Positions 16,107 through 24,795 of a stretch of 64,000 nucleotides of DNA are shown here, in pieces. The stretch is from assembly GCF_024703995.1 (NCBI RefSeq), contig NZ_JAMXQV010000031.1:62001-126000 (forward strand). The letters run 5' to 3'. Under the pieces are notes generated by a model. The model ran no database searches. It was not told the origin of the DNA and was given only the letters and a program-made list of their open reading frames with translations. Each line of letters begins with the position of its first letter. The first letter of the stretch is position 1. Position numbers and translations under genes: made by a program. This stretch comes from Amycolatopsis iheyensis. Lineage in GTDB: Bacteria > Actinomycetota > Actinomycetes > Mycobacteriales > Pseudonocardiaceae.

Positions 16107-16673
16107 GTGCTCGTCGTCGGGTTCGGCAGCGGCCCGCTGCAGGCCAACTGCTACCTGCTGGCGGAGGCCGCCGGCGGGCCGTGCGTCGTGGTGGATCCGG
16201 GGCAGGAGGTGGCCGCTCCGCTGGCCGCCGCGCTCGCCGAGCACCGGCTGGTCCCGGCGGCGCTCGTGGCCACCCACGGGCACGCCGACCACGTCGCTTC
16301 GGCCGCGTCGCTGGCCGCCGAGCACGGCGTCCCGGTGCACCTGCACCCCGGCGACGCCCCGCGCTACGACGGCGACAGCGTCCCGCTCGAGGCGGGCACG
16401 TTCGCCGGGCTGGCCCTCGACGTCCGGCACGTGCCCGGGCACACCCCGGGCTCGGTGGTGCTGGGTCTCGAGACGGCCGAGGGCGGGCGGCTCGCCCTGA
16501 CCGGTGACACGCTGTTCGCCGGCTCGGTCGGCCGCGGCGCCGACGCCGGGGCGGTGCGGGCGCTGCTGGCGGACCTGCCGGACGACACGGTGGTGCTGCC
16601 GGGCCACGGCCCGGCGACGACGATCGGCCGGGAACGCGCGGGCAACCCGTTCCTCGCCGGGACGGGGGCGTGA
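16107..16673 (+). CDS. MBL-fold hydrolase, glyoxalase II-like
   Basis: 188 residues from GTG 16107, which has GGGAGGGG (16095-16102) at good distance; the ATG at 16089 lacks one. N-terminus LVVGFGSGPLQANCYLL is typical. Metal ligands are complete: THGHADHVAS (HxHxDH), VPGHTPGS (His), TGDTLFAG (Asp) and LPGHGPAT (His), so a binuclear zinc thiolester hydrolase is likely. It is the standard divergent neighbour of the cyclophilin gene. The stop overlaps the next start (GTGA). Confidence 0.92.
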   Translation: MLVVGFGSGPLQANCYLLAEAAGGPCVVVDPGQEVAAPLAAALAEHRLVPAALVATHGHADHVASAASLAAEHGVPVHLHPGDAPRYDGDSVPLEAGTFAGLALDVRHVPGHTPGSVVLGLETAEGGRLALTGDTLFAGSVGRGADAGAVRALLADLPDDTVVLPGHGPATTIGRERAGNPFLAGTGA

Positions 16674-17317
16674 GCATGGCCGAGGAGACCACCGAGCGGC
16701 TGGCGCTGTTCGAGGAGGACCCGAAGGGCCGTCGCCGGCGTGGCATCTCGGGACTGGTCGGCGTGGTCATCGTCGCCGCGGCCTTCGGCGGTGTCGCCGG
16801 CCTGATCGGCGGCACGGTCACCGGGCTGGTGGTCGCGCTCGTGATCGCCCTGCCGCTGCTCTACGTCATGGCGGTCAGCATCCGCCGCCGCGTCTGGCTG
16901 GAGGGCTCGACGCTGATCGTGCGCACCTGGGGCCTGCGCCGGGTCGACCTGGTCGCGGCCACCCGCCTCGACCTCGTGGTCGGCGACGTCCGGGGCAGCC
17001 GCACGGTGAGCCTGCTGGTCAACGCCGGCCAGCGGCGGAAGGTCGCGAAGGTCGACCTCGCGGTGTTCTCCGGCACCGGCGGCCGCGAGCTGGGCGTCCT
17101 GCAGCTGCGGAAGCTCGCGAACGCGCTGATGAACAACACCGAGGCGAACGGCCTGGTGTTCGGGGAGCTGCTGGTCGCCGAGCTCAGGGCCGAGGCCCGC
17201 GGCTCGGGGGTGGCCGACCGCCCGCTCTACCGGCTGGCGTCGGTGGCGCCGTCCGGCAAGTACGTGCAGCGGTTCACGATGGAGGCCGTCAGCCGGTTCG
17301 TGGCGACTCTCGATTGA
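16670..17317 (+). CDS. Small membrane protein of unknown function
   Basis: 215 residues if the overlapping GTG is used; ATG 16676 is also possible. Two helices at about residues 26-68 (ISGLVGVVIVAAAFGGVAGLIGGTVTGLVVALVIALPLLYVMAV) are followed by a basic beta-rich domain (RRVWLEGSTLIVRTWGLRRVDL...) that looks like a PH-type domain, and a C-terminal helix. It is coupled to the hydrolase upstream. The 3' end overlaps the antisense small gene at 17289-17465. Confidence 0.8.
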   Translation: MSMAEETTERLALFEEDPKGRRRRGISGLVGVVIVAAAFGGVAGLIGGTVTGLVVALVIALPLLYVMAVSIRRRVWLEGSTLIVRTWGLRRVDLVAATRLDLVVGDVRGSRTVSLLVNAGQRRKVAKVDLAVFSGTGGRELGVLQLRKLANALMNNTEANGLVFGELLVAELRAEARGSGVADRPLYRLASVAPSGKYVQRFTMEAVSRFVATLD

Positions 17318-17465
17318 GGTCGTCCTCGCGCAGCCGGCGCAGCGAGGCGTGGACGTCGTCGAGAGCAGCGGCGACGCGGGGCAGCGATTCGAAGGCCTGG
17401 ACGGTGCCGGTGATCACCCGCAGCGCGCCCCGGACGAGGCACCGCGGTCCGTCCAGCACGAACAT
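17289..17465 (-). CDS. Possible 58-residue protein
   Basis: An ATG at 17465 with GGGAGGT 4 nt upstream opens 58 codons: MFVLDGPRCLVRGALRVITG followed by a helical, leucine-rich segment (SLPRVAAALDDVHASLRRLR) and ending RTG. Codon use fits a high-GC gene. It converges on the membrane protein and overlaps its last 29 nt. I recognise no family, so it is only a candidate. Confidence 0.45.
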   Translation of the reverse strand: MFVLDGPRCLVRGALRVITGTVQAFESLPRVAAALDDVHASLRRLREDDLNRESPRTG

Positions 17466-17524
17466 GGCACCTCCCGGCTCGGTGCAGTCTTCCTACCGCG
17501 TTCCCGCCGCTTCCGCGCGTCGGG

Positions 17525-19153
17525 TCACGGGTGGGACGGAACGGGTTTCGTGGTGCTGCTGAGGTGCGTCGCGGGTTCCCGCGAAGCGATCAACGCGGCC
17601 AGGATCGTCGTGACCGGGACGGCCGCGACGATGCCGACGCTGCCCGCGAGCGTCCGGATGATCTCCTGCGCGATCTCCTCGCTGCCGAGCAGCGAGCCGA
17701 GCCCGACGCCGGAGATCGACGAGTACAGCAGCACCGGCAGCGCGGCCCCGGCGTAGGCCATCACGAGCGTGTTCACGGCCGAGCCGACGTGGTCGCGGCC
17801 GATGCGCAGGCCCGAGCGGTAGAGCTCCTGCCAGCTCAGGTCCGGGTTGGCGCGGCGCAGCTCCCAGACGGCGCTGGTCTGGGTGACCGTGACGTCGTCG
17901 AGCACACCGAGGGCGCCGATCACGACGCCGGCGAGCAGCAGCCCGCGCGCGTCGATGCCGTGGCCGAGCGAGCCGATCAACGTCGAGGTGCTGTCGTCGA
18001 GCCCGGTCAGCGAGGCGGCGGCGGAGAAGATCGCCGACAGGACGCCGATCAGGGCGAGGCTGACGAGCGTCCCGAGCACGGCCGCGGACGTTCTCGCCGA
18101 CAGCCCGTGGGTCAGGTAGAGCGCGATGAACATGATCGCCCCGGCGCCGGCGATGGCGACGACCAGCGGGTTCTCCCCGGCGAGGATGGCCGGGAGGATG
18201 AACAGCGCGATCACGACGAACGACAAGGCGAGCGCGACGAGCGCGGCCAGGCCCTGCCAGCGGCCGAGCACCAGGACGGCGATGGCGAACAGCGCGGCCA
18301 GCACGAGCAGCGGCGTGCCGCGCTGGAAGTCGACCAGCTGGAAGCTCGCCGGGTCGCCGGCGTTCCCGCCGTTGTAGGCGAGCACGACGGCGTCACCCGC
18401 GGCGAACCGCGGCGTGCTGGGCTCGATCGGGACGGTCAGCTTCAGCTGCTTCCCGCCGGCCGGGCCGTCGGTCATGGTGAGGTCGACGGTCAGGCAGGGC
18501 TTCGCGTTCGGGTCGGACTGGTCGCCGACCTGGACCTGCCCTTGGGCGAGGCAGGGGCCGGTGTTCGTCGCGGTGATGTTCGCGGCCACGGGCTGGCCCT
18601 GGGGGACCACGCTCGTCGGGTCCGGCTTGCCCCAGGGGTAGAGCACGATCATGCCGACGACCGTGGCCAGCGCGAGCGGGGCCAGCAGCCAGATCAGCAG
18701 CAGCCGGACCCGTTTCGACGCCGGGGCGGCGGGGCCGTGTCCGTGACCGTGCCCATGACCGTGGCCGGCGGGTTCGTCGGCTGGCTTGGCCGCGCGAGCG
18801 GGGCGGCGGCGGGGTTCGGGGTCGGCCGGGTTGGCGCGAGCCGCGGGTTCGGCGGTCCGCTGCGGCCCGGTGTCGCCACGGCGAGCGGCCCGCTGGGTTC
18901 CGGTGTCGGCCCGCTTGTCACCGTTGGCGCGCGAAGCCCCGTTGCCCGGGATGCGCTGCGGTCCGGTGTCGGTGCGACGGCGAGCGGGGTCGGCGGCGCG
19001 GCGCGCGCCATCGGGAGGCGTGCGACGAGCCGGCTTCCGGGGCGTACCCGGCGTTCCGGGCACACCGCGCGCCGGCGAAGGGGACACCTCGTCCGTGATC
19101 CGGCGAATCGGGCCGGTTGCGTCGTCATCGGTGTCGGGGCGGTCCACGCGCAC
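17525..19153 (-). CDS. YibE/F family membrane protein with long N-terminal extension
   Basis: 542 residues, GTG start. The first 155 residues are disordered: Pro/Arg-rich with three copies of a D-T-G-x-Q-R motif (TDTGPQR, ADTGTQR, GDTGPQR) and a GHGHGHGHGHG run just before the first helix. After a long extracytoplasmic domain come about seven helices with the YibE/F signature (GARGLLLAGVVIGALGVLDDVTVTQTSAVWEL-like region and LVMAYAGAALPVLL). The function of YibE/F proteins is not established; a permease role is usually assumed. The start faces the repeat cluster at 19218-19357. Confidence 0.88.
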   Translation of the reverse strand: MRVDRPDTDDDATGPIRRITDEVSPSPARGVPGTPGTPRKPARRTPPDGARRAADPARRRTDTGPQRIPGNGASRANGDKRADTGTQRAARRGDTGPQRTAEPAARANPADPEPRRRPARAAKPADEPAGHGHGHGHGHGPAAPASKRVRLLLIWLLAPLALATVVGMIVLYPWGKPDPTSVVPQGQPVAANITATNTGPCLAQGQVQVGDQSDPNAKPCLTVDLTMTDGPAGGKQLKLTVPIEPSTPRFAAGDAVVLAYNGGNAGDPASFQLVDFQRGTPLLVLAALFAIAVLVLGRWQGLAALVALALSFVVIALFILPAILAGENPLVVAIAGAGAIMFIALYLTHGLSARTSAAVLGTLVSLALIGVLSAIFSAAASLTGLDDSTSTLIGSLGHGIDARGLLLAGVVIGALGVLDDVTVTQTSAVWELRRANPDLSWQELYRSGLRIGRDHVGSAVNTLVMAYAGAALPVLLYSSISGVGLGSLLGSEEIAQEIIRTLAGSVGIVAAVPVTTILAALIASREPATHLSSTTKPVPSHP

Positions 19154-19217
19154 ATCCTGACAGCGGGGATCCCGTCACTCCGCGAGGGGCCGCCGACGGC
19201 CCGGTTCGTCCGGATGC

Positions 19218-19357
19218 GTCGTGTCGTCCCGCCAATCACGCGTGTCGACCCTCCAGACACGTGTGTCGACCGAACTCGCACGGCAGTTCGCGTGCTCCGG
19301 AGGTCGACACGCGTGATCAGCGGGTCGACACGCGTGATTGCGGGGTCGACACGGCGT
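19218..19357. repeat. Cluster of GTCGACACGCGTGAT repeats in inverted order
   Basis: On one side the + strand reads ATCACGCGTGTCGAC (19235-19249), with a variant GACACGTGTGTCGAC (19256-19270); on the other it reads GTCGACACGCGTGAT (19303-19317), the same again (19324-19338) and a partial copy from 19345. The two halves form an imperfect inverted repeat of about 50 nt per arm around GAACTCGCACGGCAGTTC (19272-19289), itself hairpin-forming. It sits between two genes on the minus strand, after glxA and before the YibE/F gene. Confidence 0.8.
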
Positions 19358-20334
19358 CAGCCGTAGGACTGGCGGACGTGGACGCGCCGGTAGGCCGACG
19401 GCGGGGTGTCGAAGTGGTCGAGGAAGGCCTGGCGCAACGTCTCCGTCGAACCGAAGCCGCAGCGGCGGGCAATCGTCGCCAGGGGGAGGTCCGTGCCCGA
19501 CAGCAGGCGTGCCGCGTGCTCGGTGCGGACCGTGCGGACGTACTTGCCCGGTGTGGTGCCGAGGTGGGCGTCGAACAGGCGGGTGAGCTGGCGGGTGCTG
19601 AGGCCGGCGCGGGTCGCCAGCGCGGGTGTGCCCAGGTCGGCGTCGAGGTGCTCGGCGATGTACGCCGTCAGGTCGCGGACCTCGCGGTGCTCCGGCGGCG
19701 GGCCGGCCAGGAACAGGCTCACCTGGGCCTGGTTGCCGGGCCGCTGCAGGTACGTCACGAGGGACCGGGCCACCTCGCGGGCGAGCGTCGGCCCGTGGTC
19801 GGCCTCCACCAGCGCCATCGTCAGGTCGAGCCCGCTGGTCACCCCGGCCGCGGTGTAGACGTTGCCGTGCTGGATGTAGAGCGGCACCGGGTCCACCGTG
19901 ACGGCCGGGTAGCTCTCCGCGAGCCGCGCCGCCCAGCGCCAGTGGGTCGTCGCGCGGCGGCCGTTGAGCAGGCCCGCCGCGGCCAGCACCTCCGCGCCCG
20001 TGCAGACCGACGCCACCCGGCGGCTCGTCTGCGCCAGCCGCCGGATGTGGGCCAGCACTCGCTCGTCCGACGCCGCCGTCGCGGAGCCCCAGCCACCCGC
20101 GACGACCAGCGTGTCGAGCTCGCCCGCCACCTGGTCGAGCCGCAGGTGCGGCTGCAGGGTCAGCCCGGAGCAGGTGCGGATGGCCTGGCCGTCGACGGTG
20201 GCGAGCCGGATTTCGTACGGCGGGCGCGCGCCGTGGCGGTTGGCGGCGTCGAGGACGTCGGCGGGGCAGGCGACGTCCAGCAGCTCGACGTCGGGAAAGC
20301 CGACGATCGTGACCCGTCTGGGTGAGCCTGCCAT
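19357..20334 (-). CDS. GlxA-type AraC regulator with PfpI-like domain
   Basis: 325 residues. The N-terminal half is a DJ-1/PfpI-like domain (VTIVGFPDVELLDVACPADVLDAA, VVAGGWGSA, SVCTGAEVLAAAGLLNGRRATTHW) that senses rather than catalyses in this family; the C-terminal half has two AraC helix-turn-helices (LATRAGLSTRQLTRLFDAHLG and IARRCGFGSTETLRQAFLDHF). It is divergent from a free-standing PfpI protein (20433) and probably controls it. The cluster of repeats lies just beyond its stop. Confidence 0.93.
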   Translation of the reverse strand: MAGSPRRVTIVGFPDVELLDVACPADVLDAANRHGARPPYEIRLATVDGQAIRTCSGLTLQPHLRLDQVAGELDTLVVAGGWGSATAASDERVLAHIRRLAQTSRRVASVCTGAEVLAAAGLLNGRRATTHWRWAARLAESYPAVTVDPVPLYIQHGNVYTAAGVTSGLDLTMALVEADHGPTLAREVARSLVTYLQRPGNQAQVSLFLAGPPPEHREVRDLTAYIAEHLDADLGTPALATRAGLSTRQLTRLFDAHLGTTPGKYVRTVRTEHAARLLSGTDLPLATIARRCGFGSTETLRQAFLDHFDTPPSAYRRVHVRQSYG

Positions 20335-20432
20335 GATCGCACGCTAGCAGCCGGACCGGCCTTCGGACGCGGTTCGCAGGATTTCGGACATCCACGTCAC
20401 GCCGGCCCGGGCCGGCCGCCAAGGTCGAGCCC

Positions 20433-21137
20433 ATGACCGCTGAGCAGAAGACCCTCGCCTTCGTCGTCTACCCGGGCCTGACGCCGCTGGACCTGGTGGG
20501 CCCGCTCCAGGTGCTGAGCGCTTTGGCGCAGATCGACCCGGGTTACCGGACCGTCGTCGTGGGCGCCACGAAGGACACCATCGGCACCGACACGCCGCTG
20601 AGCGTCGCGCCGAGCCACACCTTCGACGAAGTGCCGGCGCCGTACGCGGTGCTGGTGCCGGGCGGCACCGTGCCGACGCTGCGCGCGATGGCGGACGAGC
20701 GCCTGCTCGCCTGGCTGCGTGCCGCGGCCGCCGGCGCCGAGCTGGTGACGTCGGTCTGCACCGGCTCGATGGTCCTCGGCGCGGCCGGGCTGCTCGAAGG
20801 CAAGCGGGCGACGACGCACTGGATGTTCCGCGACCTGCTGACCGGCCTCGGTGCGACGCCGGTCGCCGAGCGCTGGGTCGAAGACGGCGGGGTGATCACC
20901 GCGGCGGGTGTCTCCGCGGGCATCGACCTCGCGTTGCACCTGGTGGAACGGCTGGCCGGACGGCAGGTCGCGACGAACATCCAGTTCGTCATCGAGTACG
21001 ACCCGGAGCCGCCGCAGGGCCGCCTGGACTGGGCGAACCAGCCCTACGGCGACCTCAAACCGCTGCGCGAGCACACCCTGCGGGCCGGGCTGGCCGATCA
21101 CCCGGAGCTCCTGGGCAAACTGTTGGCAAACGCCTGA
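20433..21137 (+). CDS. DJ-1/PfpI family protein
   Basis: 234 residues, ATG with an AGGTCGAG ribosome site. It resembles isonitrile hydratase/ThiJ-PfpI enzymes: FVVYPGLTPLDLVGPLQVLS, VPGGTVPTL, and the nucleophile elbow LVTSVCTGSMVLGAAGLLEGKRATTHW with Cys about residue 109. Active-site Cys and Asp-containing region (AAGVSAGIDLALHLVE) are present, so it may be a hydrolase or hydratase. It is divergent from the GlxA-type regulator whose own N-terminal domain is a paralogue of it. Confidence 0.9.
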   Translation: MTAEQKTLAFVVYPGLTPLDLVGPLQVLSALAQIDPGYRTVVVGATKDTIGTDTPLSVAPSHTFDEVPAPYAVLVPGGTVPTLRAMADERLLAWLRAAAAGAELVTSVCTGSMVLGAAGLLEGKRATTHWMFRDLLTGLGATPVAERWVEDGGVITAAGVSAGIDLALHLVERLAGRQVATNIQFVIEYDPEPPQGRLDWANQPYGDLKPLREHTLRAGLADHPELLGKLLANA

Positions 21138-21238
21138 ACCAACGTCGTCGGCCATCCGGGTGATCGACGGACCAGCCCGGCGCCGGACGGTTAGATTCAG
21201 CTCGCTCGATCAGGTGATCTCGCGGGTGGGGTGTAGCC

Positions 21239-24109
21239 GTGCGGTTCCAGGTGCTCGGCCCGATGACGGCCACCGTCGGGCTGCCGTCGGCCGCCCAGCC
21301 GCGGCGGCTGCTCGCCGTCCTGCTCGCGAAGGCAGGCCAGTGCGTCGGCCGCGACACCCTGGTCGACGAGCTGTGGCCGGACGGCGCGCCGTCGAGCGCC
21401 GCGGCGATCGTGCAGGTCACCGTGTCCAAGCTACGCAAGACGCTCTCGCCCGGTCTCGGCGCCGCCGAGGCCGGGCAGCGCCTGCGGTCGGGGCCACGCG
21501 GGTACACGCTGGCCGTCGAGCCGGGGGAGCTGGACGCCGACGACTTCCTGACGTTGCTGTCCGCGGGCGCCGACGACCGCGCCCAGCGCCGCCGCGCGCT
21601 CGAACGGGCGCTGGCCTGCTGGCGCGGTGACGCGTTCGCCGACGTCGCCGGCGGCCCGCTGCTGGAGGCGCACAAGCTGTGGCTGGAGGATCGGCGTTCG
21701 GCGGCGCTGTTGCAGCTGGTCGAGCTCGAACTGGCCGACGGCGACGGCCGGGCCGTGGTCGAGCGGCTCGCCCCGGTCGTCGCGGCCCGGCCGGCCGACG
21801 AGCGGTTCGCCGCCCGGCTCGCGTCCGCGCTCGGCGCCGTGGGCCGGCGCGAGTCCGCGCTGGAGGTCCTCCGCCGGACGCGGCGGGCGTTGTGGGAAGA
21901 GGCGGGCGTGTGGCCGGGCGACGATCTGGTCGCCGTCTACCGGCGGATCGCCGGGACGGAGTGGACGACGCCGGGGCCGCCCGCGCAGCTGCCGCCCGCG
22001 GTGCCCGACTTCACCGGCCGCGTGGCCGAGCTCGCCGAACTCGGTCGCGCGCTGCGCGGCCCGGCGCCGGTCGTGCTGCACGGGGCGGCCGGGGCCGGGA
22101 AGTCCGCGCTGGCGGTCCAGGCCGCGTGGCGGGCCCGCCGCCGGTTCCCGGATGGCCAGCTGACCGCGTCGCTGGGCGCGGCGACCGATCCGGCGACCGT
22201 GCTGACTGGCTTCCTGCGCCTGCTCGGCGCCACGCCCGCCGAGCTGGCCGACCGCGCGGGCCTGCCGGGACTCTGGCAGAGCTACACCGCCGACCGGCGG
22301 CTGCTGGTGCTGCTCGAAGACGCCGGCTCCGAGGCGCAGGTGCGCGCGCTGCTCCCGAGCGGGCCCGGCTGCGCCACGCTGGTGACCACGCGCCGCGAGC
22401 TGCCCGGCTTGTGCGGCGCCCGGCCGCTCGAGGTGCCGCGACTGTCCACAGCGGACGCCTGGGCGCTGCTCGCGGCGATCGCGGGGGAGTCGCGGCTGCG
22501 TGCGGAACCCGAAGCGACGCAACACCTTCTCGGCCGGTGCGCGGGGTTGGCGCTGGCCGTCCGGATCGCCGGGGTCAAGCTCGCGGCCCGGCCGGACCGG
22601 CGCGTGGCGGACCTCGCGGACCGGCTCGCGGACCGGCTCGACGAGTTCCGGGCCGGTGACCTGAGCGTGCGGGCAGTGGTCACGTCGGCGCTGCGGGAAC
22701 GGCCCGCGCCGGACCGGTGCCTGCTACGGCTGCTGGCCGCGTTCGACGCGCCGGTGCCGGACTGGTGCGTGGCGGCGGTGCTGGACCGGCCGGTGGCGCA
22801 AGCGCGTGCCCGGCTGGATGCCCTCGTCGGGGGGCACGTGCTGGAACCGGCCGGGACGCGGTGGGCGGTGCCGCCGTTCGTCCGGCTCGTGGTGGGGGAG
22901 AACCCGCCGCCGGCGACCGACGCGGTCGCCTTGCGCCGGGCTTGCGAGGCGGCCCTGGACCACGCCCGGTCGGCTCGCGTCCGTCCGGAAGCCGAGGACA
23001 TCGTGTTCCTCGCCGCCGCCGTGCGGGTCGCCGGGGCGCACGGCTGGCACCAGCTCACCGAACGGCTCGCCGACGCCTGCACCGAACTCGCGGGCACTCC
23101 CTGGCTCGGGCACGCCGCGCGCTCGGTGTCGGTGCTCGGGCTCGTCGCGGCCCGGCGGCGGCAAGATCCCCGGGCCGAAGCCGCGAAGCTCCACAACCTC
23201 GGTTCGGTGCACTGGCAGCACGGCCGCGCGAGTCAGGCGCGGACCTACTTCGCGATGGCCGAAGCCCGCTTCCGGCGCCTCGGTGACCCGCGGGGCACCG
23301 GCGCGGTGCTCGCCGCGCTCGCCGACGTCCACCTCGACGGCGGTGACCCCGCCGCGGCGGAAGCCGAACTGCGCGAAGCCCTCGACCTGCTGCGCGAGTG
23401 CGGAGACCGGCGCGGGCAGGCGGCCGCGGCGGCGCAGCTCGGGTCACTCGCCGAAGACGTCGGCGACGTGCGGCGGGCCGTCCAGAGCTTCGAGGTGAGC
23501 ATGCTGCTGGCCCGCGAGTCCGACGACGGCCGCGGGCACGACCAGGCCGCGAAGCGCTACGCCGACGTCCTGCGCCGGCACGGTGGCTGCGACCAGGCGG
23601 CCGACCTGCTCACCGGCGCGCTCGGCGGCGCCGTCCGGACCCGGGAGCTCCATTGGGAGGCGCACGTCCTGCGCAGCCTCGGCGACCTGCACACCGAGGC
23701 GGGGGAGCTCGGCGACGGCGAGCGCTGCCTGACGCGTTCGCTGGCGCTGTTCGAGCAGATCGGCCACCGGCACGCCGCCGCCTACACCCACCGCAGCCTG
23801 GCCGAAGCCCGCCGCCGCGCCGGCGACCCGGCGGGCGCGCGAACGCACCTGCTCGCCGCGATGGGGGTCTTCCGAGAGCTGCACGACCGCCGCGGCGCCG
23901 GGTACGCCCTGCTCAGCCTCGGCCGGACGCAGGCGGCCGAAGGCGGCGGGCCCGAGGCGGTGCGGCTGCTGCGGACGTCGGCCGAGCTGTTCCGGGAGCT
24001 CGGGTTTCCGCTCTGGGAGCTGCGGGCCCTGCGCGAGCTGACCGCCACGACCAGTGATTCCCCGGTCCGCGACCGGACTCGTGAAGTCTTGACGAAGATC
24101 AGGGCCTGA
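21239..24109 (+). CDS. AfsR/SARP-type regulator (BTAD, NB-ARC, TPR)
   Basis: 956 residues, GTG start. Order: OmpR-like winged helix (residues 1-90: LAKAGQCVGRDTLVDELWPDGAPSSAAAIVQVTVSKLRKTL), bacterial transcriptional activation domain (about 95-235), NB-ARC ATPase with Walker A GAAGAGKSALAVQ near 282 and LLVLLEDAGSEAQV, then TPR-like helical repeats (about 590-950). This is the architecture of AfsR, which activates secondary metabolism or development after ATP binding. No biosynthetic cluster is adjacent, so the target is unknown. Confidence 0.9.
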   Translation: MRFQVLGPMTATVGLPSAAQPRRLLAVLLAKAGQCVGRDTLVDELWPDGAPSSAAAIVQVTVSKLRKTLSPGLGAAEAGQRLRSGPRGYTLAVEPGELDADDFLTLLSAGADDRAQRRRALERALACWRGDAFADVAGGPLLEAHKLWLEDRRSAALLQLVELELADGDGRAVVERLAPVVAARPADERFAARLASALGAVGRRESALEVLRRTRRALWEEAGVWPGDDLVAVYRRIAGTEWTTPGPPAQLPPAVPDFTGRVAELAELGRALRGPAPVVLHGAAGAGKSALAVQAAWRARRRFPDGQLTASLGAATDPATVLTGFLRLLGATPAELADRAGLPGLWQSYTADRRLLVLLEDAGSEAQVRALLPSGPGCATLVTTRRELPGLCGARPLEVPRLSTADAWALLAAIAGESRLRAEPEATQHLLGRCAGLALAVRIAGVKLAARPDRRVADLADRLADRLDEFRAGDLSVRAVVTSALRERPAPDRCLLRLLAAFDAPVPDWCVAAVLDRPVAQARARLDALVGGHVLEPAGTRWAVPPFVRLVVGENPPPATDAVALRRACEAALDHARSARVRPEAEDIVFLAAAVRVAGAHGWHQLTERLADACTELAGTPWLGHAARSVSVLGLVAARRRQDPRAEAAKLHNLGSVHWQHGRASQARTYFAMAEARFRRLGDPRGTGAVLAALADVHLDGGDPAAAEAELREALDLLRECGDRRGQAAAAAQLGSLAEDVGDVRRAVQSFEVSMLLARESDDGRGHDQAAKRYADVLRRHGGCDQAADLLTGALGGAVRTRELHWEAHVLRSLGDLHTEAGELGDGERCLTRSLALFEQIGHRHAAAYTHRSLAEARRRAGDPAGARTHLLAAMGVFRELHDRRGAGYALLSLGRTQAAEGGGPEAVRLLRTSAELFRELGFPLWELRALRELTATTSDSPVRDRTREVLTKIRA

Positions 24110-24210
24110 CCTCGCCCCGGCCCCTACTGCCGGGCACCGTGTTTGGCGAAGTTATGGCCCGCCCGTTTTGGCTGCCGACGTCGGATCGTCGCAGGAGAAG
24201 GAGACAAGGC

Positions 24211-24720
24211 ATGCCGGGACAACGGATGCTCGCGCGCGTGGCGGCGGGGCTGACCGCTTCGGCCGCGACGGTGGTGTTCGCGACCATCGGCACCGCGTCG
24301 GCGAGTGTCGAGGTCACCAAGCTCAGCCAGTCGGCCGCGGCGTCGCAGCTGTCGGCCGCCGGGGTCACGCACTCGTCGAGCGGGGGCTGCACGACCAGGT
24401 CGAACTCGACCTGCACGTCGTACGAGCAGATCAACCAGACCACGGTCACCGGCGTGATCACGCTCAAGCGGGCGAGCGGCTGCGCCATCAACATCACCGG
24501 CGGCACCGAGGTGGGGCACGCCTCGGGCACCTACAGCCACTACAACGGCTACAAGGTCGACATCTCGCACAACAGCTGCATCGACGCCTACATCAAGAAC
24601 AGCTTCAGCTACATCGGCCTTCGTGGTGACGGCTACCCGCAGTGGAAGGCCGGCTCCGGCAACCTCTACTGCGACGAGGGCAACCATTGGGACATCACGT
24701 ACTACACCTGCGGCTGCTGA
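24211..24720 (+). CDS. Secreted M15-like zinc peptidase candidate
   Basis: 169 residues from ATG 24211 (AGGAGAAGGAG upstream). A signal peptide ends around ASA (residue 30-32). The mature part has SHYNGYKVDI (residues 109-118) and EGNHWDI (156-162), which fit the SxHxxGxxxD and ExxHW zinc/catalytic motifs of M15 D-Ala-D-Ala peptidases (ligands H110, D117, H159; acid/base E156). Seven Cys suggest disulphides. Likely a small peptidoglycan-trimming enzyme; assignment from motifs only. It follows the AfsR-like gene by about 100 nt. Confidence 0.75.
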   Translation: MPGQRMLARVAAGLTASAATVVFATIGTASASVEVTKLSQSAAASQLSAAGVTHSSSGGCTTRSNSTCTSYEQINQTTVTGVITLKRASGCAINITGGTEVGHASGTYSHYNGYKVDISHNSCIDAYIKNSFSYIGLRGDGYPQWKAGSGNLYCDEGNHWDITYYTCGC

Positions 24721-24795
24721 CGGACCGGCGCCTGCCCGCCTCGAGGGCTGCGGGCAGGCCCGGTTACCGGCCACGCCGGCCGGGTATCCGCGAAG

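Noticed and set aside
17531..19366. 611-codon plus-strand open frame across the YibE/F gene and the repeat cluster
   Set aside because: It is the shadow of the YibE/F protein, with no recognisable motif.
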